A stretch of 64,000 nucleotides of DNA from Rapana venosa (lineage: Eukaryota; Mollusca; Gastropoda; Neogastropoda; Muricidae): the NCBI GenBank assembly GCA_028751875.1, contig CM054135.1, positions 63,214,429 to 63,278,428 on the forward strand. Direction: 5' to 3'. Both the position numbers and the translations under genes were made by a program. Below the pieces are notes generated by a model. It did no database searches, was not told the origin of the DNA, and saw nothing but the letters and a program-made list of their open reading frames with translations. Each line of letters opens with the position of its first letter. Position 1 is the stretch's first letter. This document shows positions 59,643 to 64,000 of this stretch, piece after piece.

Positions 59643-61362
59643 CAAAACAAAACAAGTTTACCAATACATTTTCCAATCACAAACCTTGTCAACAAGACGA
59701 GTTACTTTGGACTTTATTTGCTGTCCCTCTTTCCCTGAACTCACATTTTAATGATTGACCTACTAGGCTACATGACTTTCTTAATGTCAGTTTTTGACTC
59801 CTTTAAACTTCGTTTTCCCATTCAGAATTTTAGGGCAGATATAGTACAACATAAGTAAAATTCATATTCTTCATTCTGCAGTGAAGCGTACACATCATAT
59901 GCGTTAAAACAACAACAACAACCAGACAAACAATTCTGGCCTATGCTTGAAAACGACCTACATGGTCCATTTAAACTGTTAAAATATAGACGTTGTCAAT
60001 TCACTGACAAACCTTTCAGCACTGCCACGGGAGAAATCGGAACGCTCTCTGCTGCCACTCACTCTTCTCGCTGCACTGTGTGCCCACTTTTTACCATCCA
60101 CTTTCTACTATGTGCTTGCCTGTCATCAAGCAGTAACTCCTATGAACCACTGCAGAAGAAAGGAAGGGAGTGCCACGTTCCGCGTCACATAGCCTAGGCT
60201 AGGGCCTACTACATCCATCGTTTCAAATATTCTTCCTTGCACTGTGCTGTGAGGAATGATGCAGTTTGTTGCAGACACTTTCAACCGTTCCTTTGGGCTC
60301 CAAACCCATGAGGCCTTTTACTTTTTTTCTTTTTAAACCAAACCAGCGTCGCGTGCTTGTGTGTGCAAGGCCTCAGTGTCTAGGCCACTGACCCGAAACC
60401 CTTTGACATAAACTTTTAAGTGTTAATTTCCCGTTAGGTCCTACACATGAGTCAAGCATTCACAGACTGCACGTGTATGCTAGCCTACCACTATACAGAG
60501 GCAACGCCTGACTGGGCTAACAGGCTGTGTATAGTTTACAATGGAAAACTATTATAGCAAAGTCTGCGAGCTGATCATATAGGCCTAGGCCTAAAGCCCT
60601 TTCAGCGTGGGGAACTGTGCATACTGACGGCCTATCCCTACTTTAGTTGTAGTCTTGCAAGTGACTGAAATTCACTGACAGCAGCACCGACTAACTTAGT
60701 AGAAATTAAGTCAGCCAGACTAGCCTATCACTGTTCATCCTCTGAAGATAAAGGTTAAACTCGTTAAAGTTTACATCTCATTTACCGTAAGTCCTGGAAA
60801 ATTAGCTGCCCAACACCAGCAGGTTTTGATCAGTTACAGCCCCCTGCATTGAGATTCAACATGTTGGCATTATTGGATTGCCGGCCATCTGTGCACTGAC
60901 CTAGACCTAGGCTACAGGTTCTTAACTGATGATAGATGGGCTAATAGATCTAGATCTAGTAAATATTTCCTCTTCTTAATAACGTGTATTGATGTTTCTT
61001 TTGTTGTGGATTCACTTGTGGCCTGTCTTACGGAAAGATTCAATCAATGGCAATCATTTTTTTTTGAAAATTAGGCATTTCAGCCAGGTATTTTTTCGAT
61101 AAAATGTTCAACAGGGTGCCCTGGTCGCTTATATATTATATTTTTTATATATATAAATATATAATATAAAGGAGAGAGAAGGGGAAGAGAGAGAGAGAGA
61201 GAAGAGAGGAGGGGAGAGAGAGAGGAATCTTGAAGTATTATCCATCCTTTGGCTGAACTATCTCTCCCCCAACGTCATTAGTCAACTGATATGCAGGAAA
61301 AATGAATTTTTCAGCATAGAAAGAAATAGACTAGCAAGTACACAGAAATTGCAATGCCTAGT

Positions 61363-64000
61363 AGTGACCTGTCCCGTGGTGTACACCTTGTCGGGGTGGG
61401 ATGGCTTGCTGCTTCAATGACCCCCAGAGCTATTGGGGGGGGGTTGGGCCTCTGAGGTTCAACCATGTCAACAGGCTGGGGGAGGGGACCCAGACAAACG
61501 AGGCCCCCGGGTTTCCCCCAGGTTGGGGTTGGGAGGGGCAAGACCCATTCACTTAAACCACTCTGTTACTGAAACTGCACGATACCTTTACGAGCGACAT
61601 GGTTGGGGAAGAGTCCTCTTGGAAACCTATGACGGTGCTGGTAAAAGCCTCGGGAACCCAGTGCCCCGACACCTTTTAAAAACCAAGTCAAAACCAGGTA
61701 GGGCCCCGGGAAATCAAAACCCCGTATAAACCGAAAAAACAGCACAGGTGGTAGAAAATGCACAGGTAAAAAACCAAAAATTCCTTGGGCCTGTGCGAGC
61801 CCAGAGGGAATGTGGAGCACTATCAACTACTTGGACGGGGAAGAAGGCCAGCCCCAACACATGGAGTAGCGCGCTGATGAGACCTGAAGCAAGCAAGCAC
61901 TGTGTCCTGGGACCCAGTGTCCCCGGTCCCACAGCACGTTTCAACTAAAAAGGCAGAAAGGTTAATCGTTCAGTGCTACCCCCAACAAATAAGCAGAGTT
62001 AGAAGTAAAAAACTTTTTTGAACAAGTCGGGACCATCAGGGCAAACCCCCAAAGAGGGATCTAAAAATACAAAATGGGAGACATGAACCAAAGTGGGCAG
62101 ACAACACAAACAAGAACTGTCGGGAGACGGGCCTGGAGAAAAAAATGAAAATGGAGAATTTTAAAACAGAATTTTGATGTTTAACGACCTGGTCTTGGGA
62201 GGCACCACCCTTTCCTCACAGAAAGTCACAAGCCACATGGATTTCCCCCGATGGCAAGACAAAAAACCCCGATTGACCACATCACCACGGGCGAAAAAGG
62301 GGGAAAGGGGAGCCGATGATTCGGTGAAGCAGGGAAACAGATGCGCATCAGCCCCCTATCTTTTGGCCATCTCAAGCAAGTCAAACCCTAAGACCGGGAA
62401 AAAAAAAATAAAAAAAAAAAAAATTCAAAAAAAAAAAAAAAAAAAAAATAGAAAAATTTCGGCTCGAATGGGGAACAACTTAGTGGCTTTCCCAGCTGCC
62501 AGGGGAAACAGTCGAAGAGCAATGGCAGGTCTACGTGGCCTGGAAGAAACATCCAAACGTACGGGGAAAGAAAACAAGAAAATAAAAGGATGGTGAAAAC
62601 AAAACAGGGCACTGATCCCCGAGAGAAAACAGCTAAAAATTCAATCAACCAAAACACAAAATAAAGAAAAGAAACAGGAACTGAAAGCATGTACGGGGGA
62701 AAAAAACCCGGGGCAGAAAAGGGAAAAAATGAAAGAAGGACAAAAAAATTTTTCTTTGGGGAAAAATACTCGGGAAGCAGAACGGGCGGGGCCAAAAGAA
62801 ATATGAAGAGACTGTACGAGATCCGAGAACTCTCCAGGAAAAAACAACAATCTAGTCCCCTTAAAAGATAAAATGGCAATCCCATTCCGGGTGAGGAGGA
62901 CCAAGGAAAGGGGGAAAGCACTTCAAAGAAACGCTCAACAGACCTGCACCACCATGCCGCCTGAATCCCCCACCTACTGAAACCCTTGGCATCAACCCGG
63001 CCCCCTACCAAGAAGAGATCCCCAAAGCCATCAAGCACTAAATCAGCAAAGCGCAGCCCAGGGGTTAAAACCTGAAGCACTGAAGGCGGACACCCAAATT
63101 TCCCACTGAGATGTTAAAAACCCACTCTTACAAGCCCTGGGGCAAGGAGGTACCAGAAGCGGAAGAAAGGCCATTCTTTAAGCTGCCAAAGAAAGGGCCG
63201 TCCCTGCAAAAAACTGGAGAGGAATCATCTTGTCCTCCCGGGAAAGACTGACAAGGATCATCTAGACAACAAAAGACAGCACGGGACAAACACTTCGGGA
63301 TGAACGGGCAGGCTTTGGGCAAGACAGATATGCACAGATCAAATCGCCCCAACGCAATCATTGAGCGTCCCTGGAGGGCGCCCCCCCTTATTCAGTCTTT
63401 GTCGATTCCAAAGGCATTTGACAGCGTCGCAGGAGTCTTTTGGAAATGATGCTCACTATGGGTTTCCCCCAAAGTTATCCCCATCATCCCAGCTAATGAA
63501 GACCCCCACCTGTCAAGTATCCATAAAGGGGAAAGAGGGAAGCCTTCCCCGCAGCCCGGTGTTCGTCGGGCGTCTGTTGCCCCAAACCATCTTCTGTTGG
63601 GGGTTGACGGGATAAGGGAAAGCACAGCAGGCGGAAAACCGGCTTACAGTGGCCCCCCTCATGAAGCAGCGGGAAGACCGATTTCGCTGACATCACCTTT
63701 CTCTCCCAAGGCAACAAGACGCAAAGAGACCTTTGTCGTGTTGTGACGAAGCAAAAAGCGGCCTCCAAATCAACTCGGAAGAGGGGAGATCATGGGGTGA
63801 ACAACAAAACAAGCCCCGTGCGACGAGCAAGAAACATCAAAAACCAATTTTATTTACCTGGGCTGTCGTCAGAAAAGAGGGGGGGAAAAATAAAGACATC
63901 AATGCCGAATCAAAAAGCCCGTCACGCCTTCAACCCCCTTGGGCCCTTTTGGGGGTCAACGCCCTCTCATTTCAAAAAAACTTCGGATCTACAACACTTT
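61363..64000 (+). mobile_element. RTE-like non-LTR retrotransposon, endonuclease then reverse transcriptase, heavily frameshifted, runs off the window
   Basis: The order of readable motifs on the plus strand is: GDMN (62080s), a ND-LVLGGT stretch (62180s), a W-x-SPDGK..(N)-x-IDHI endonuclease-like motif near 62238-62285, RGAD near 62310, a reverse transcriptase DF-x-KAFDSV motif near 63395-63430, a YLG motif near 63850, and a terminal TKLRIYNT-like stretch at the window edge. This order and wording fit RTE-clade LINEs. No frame stays open for long; breaks cluster at A, G and C homopolymers. It may be decayed or poorly sequenced; it is not an intact element. Confidence 0.75.

Larger units (their letters stand above)
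58170..61362. other. Upstream flank of the SUN gene, no recognised gene
   Basis: A poly-C run and the microsatellite hairpin cluster, then 59650-61100 of moderate complexity without a recognisable protein, then AG-rich DNA at 61160-61225. Confidence 0.6.

Noticed and set aside
62388..63080. 230-residue open frame on the minus strand, Phe/Leu-rich
   Set aside because: It is antisense to the RTE-like LINE and its composition follows A-rich and G-rich runs.

Overview
The window is animal genomic DNA: AT-rich, intron-dense, full of (AC)n/(GT)n, (AG)n and (AT)n microsatellites, minisatellites, tRNA-derived SINEs, LINE fragments and TTAA-flanked DNA transposons. The repeat types (SINEs with a tRNA-like head, CR1/L2-like 3' ends ending in ATT repeats, RTE-, L1- and CR1-type LINE pieces) suggest a lophotrochozoan, most likely a mollusc and perhaps a gastropod. 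That assignment is an inference from repeat style, not a proof.

I can support one host gene. It lies on the minus strand and spans about 46 to 53 kb (4327 to 50199, 54001 or 57797, depending on which first exon is used). It encodes a Sad1/UNC-84 (SUN) domain protein of the inner nuclear membrane, the nuclear-envelope half of the LINC complex. I traced 27 coding exons by hand. Every intron is GT-AG, every phase matches, and the joined coding length is 3198 nt (1065 residues plus stop). Order of parts: SUN1-like nucleoplasmic N-terminus (exons 1-7), hydrophobic stretches and a leucine-rich membrane span (exons 8-10), a long lumenal coiled-coil region built from duplicated exon modules (exons 12-20), a final coiled coil (exons 21-22), and a complete SUN domain (exons 23-27) that keeps the disulfide cysteines and KASH-pocket residues.

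Layout by region: 1-4326 is 3' flank or 3' UTR plus repeats. 4327-22341 holds the densely spaced exons for the SUN domain, coiled coil and membrane span. 22342-31648 is a 9.3 kb intron packed with retroelements: an L1-like ORF2 fragment split by a piggyBac-like insertion and with its 5' end inverted, an L1-like ORF1, SINEs and another LINE tail. 31649-43524 carries the N-terminal exons, a second large TTAA element and a MITE-like element. 43525-46784 holds a CR1 fragment. 46785-58169 is a head-to-tail triplication of a 3.8 kb unit, each copy carrying the putative promoter and first coding exon of the SUN gene. 58170-61360 is upstream DNA dominated by microsatellite hairpins. 61363-64000 is an RTE-like LINE on the plus strand with many frameshifts.

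The most interesting points are the triplicated promoter/first exon, the exon-module amplification of the lumenal coiled coil (nine consecutive exons, all phase 0 and divisible by three, so skippable without changing frame), and three TTAA-flanked transposons, one nested in a LINE and one carrying heat-shock-element-like palindromes. No prokaryotic system, CRISPR array or canonical RNA gene is present.
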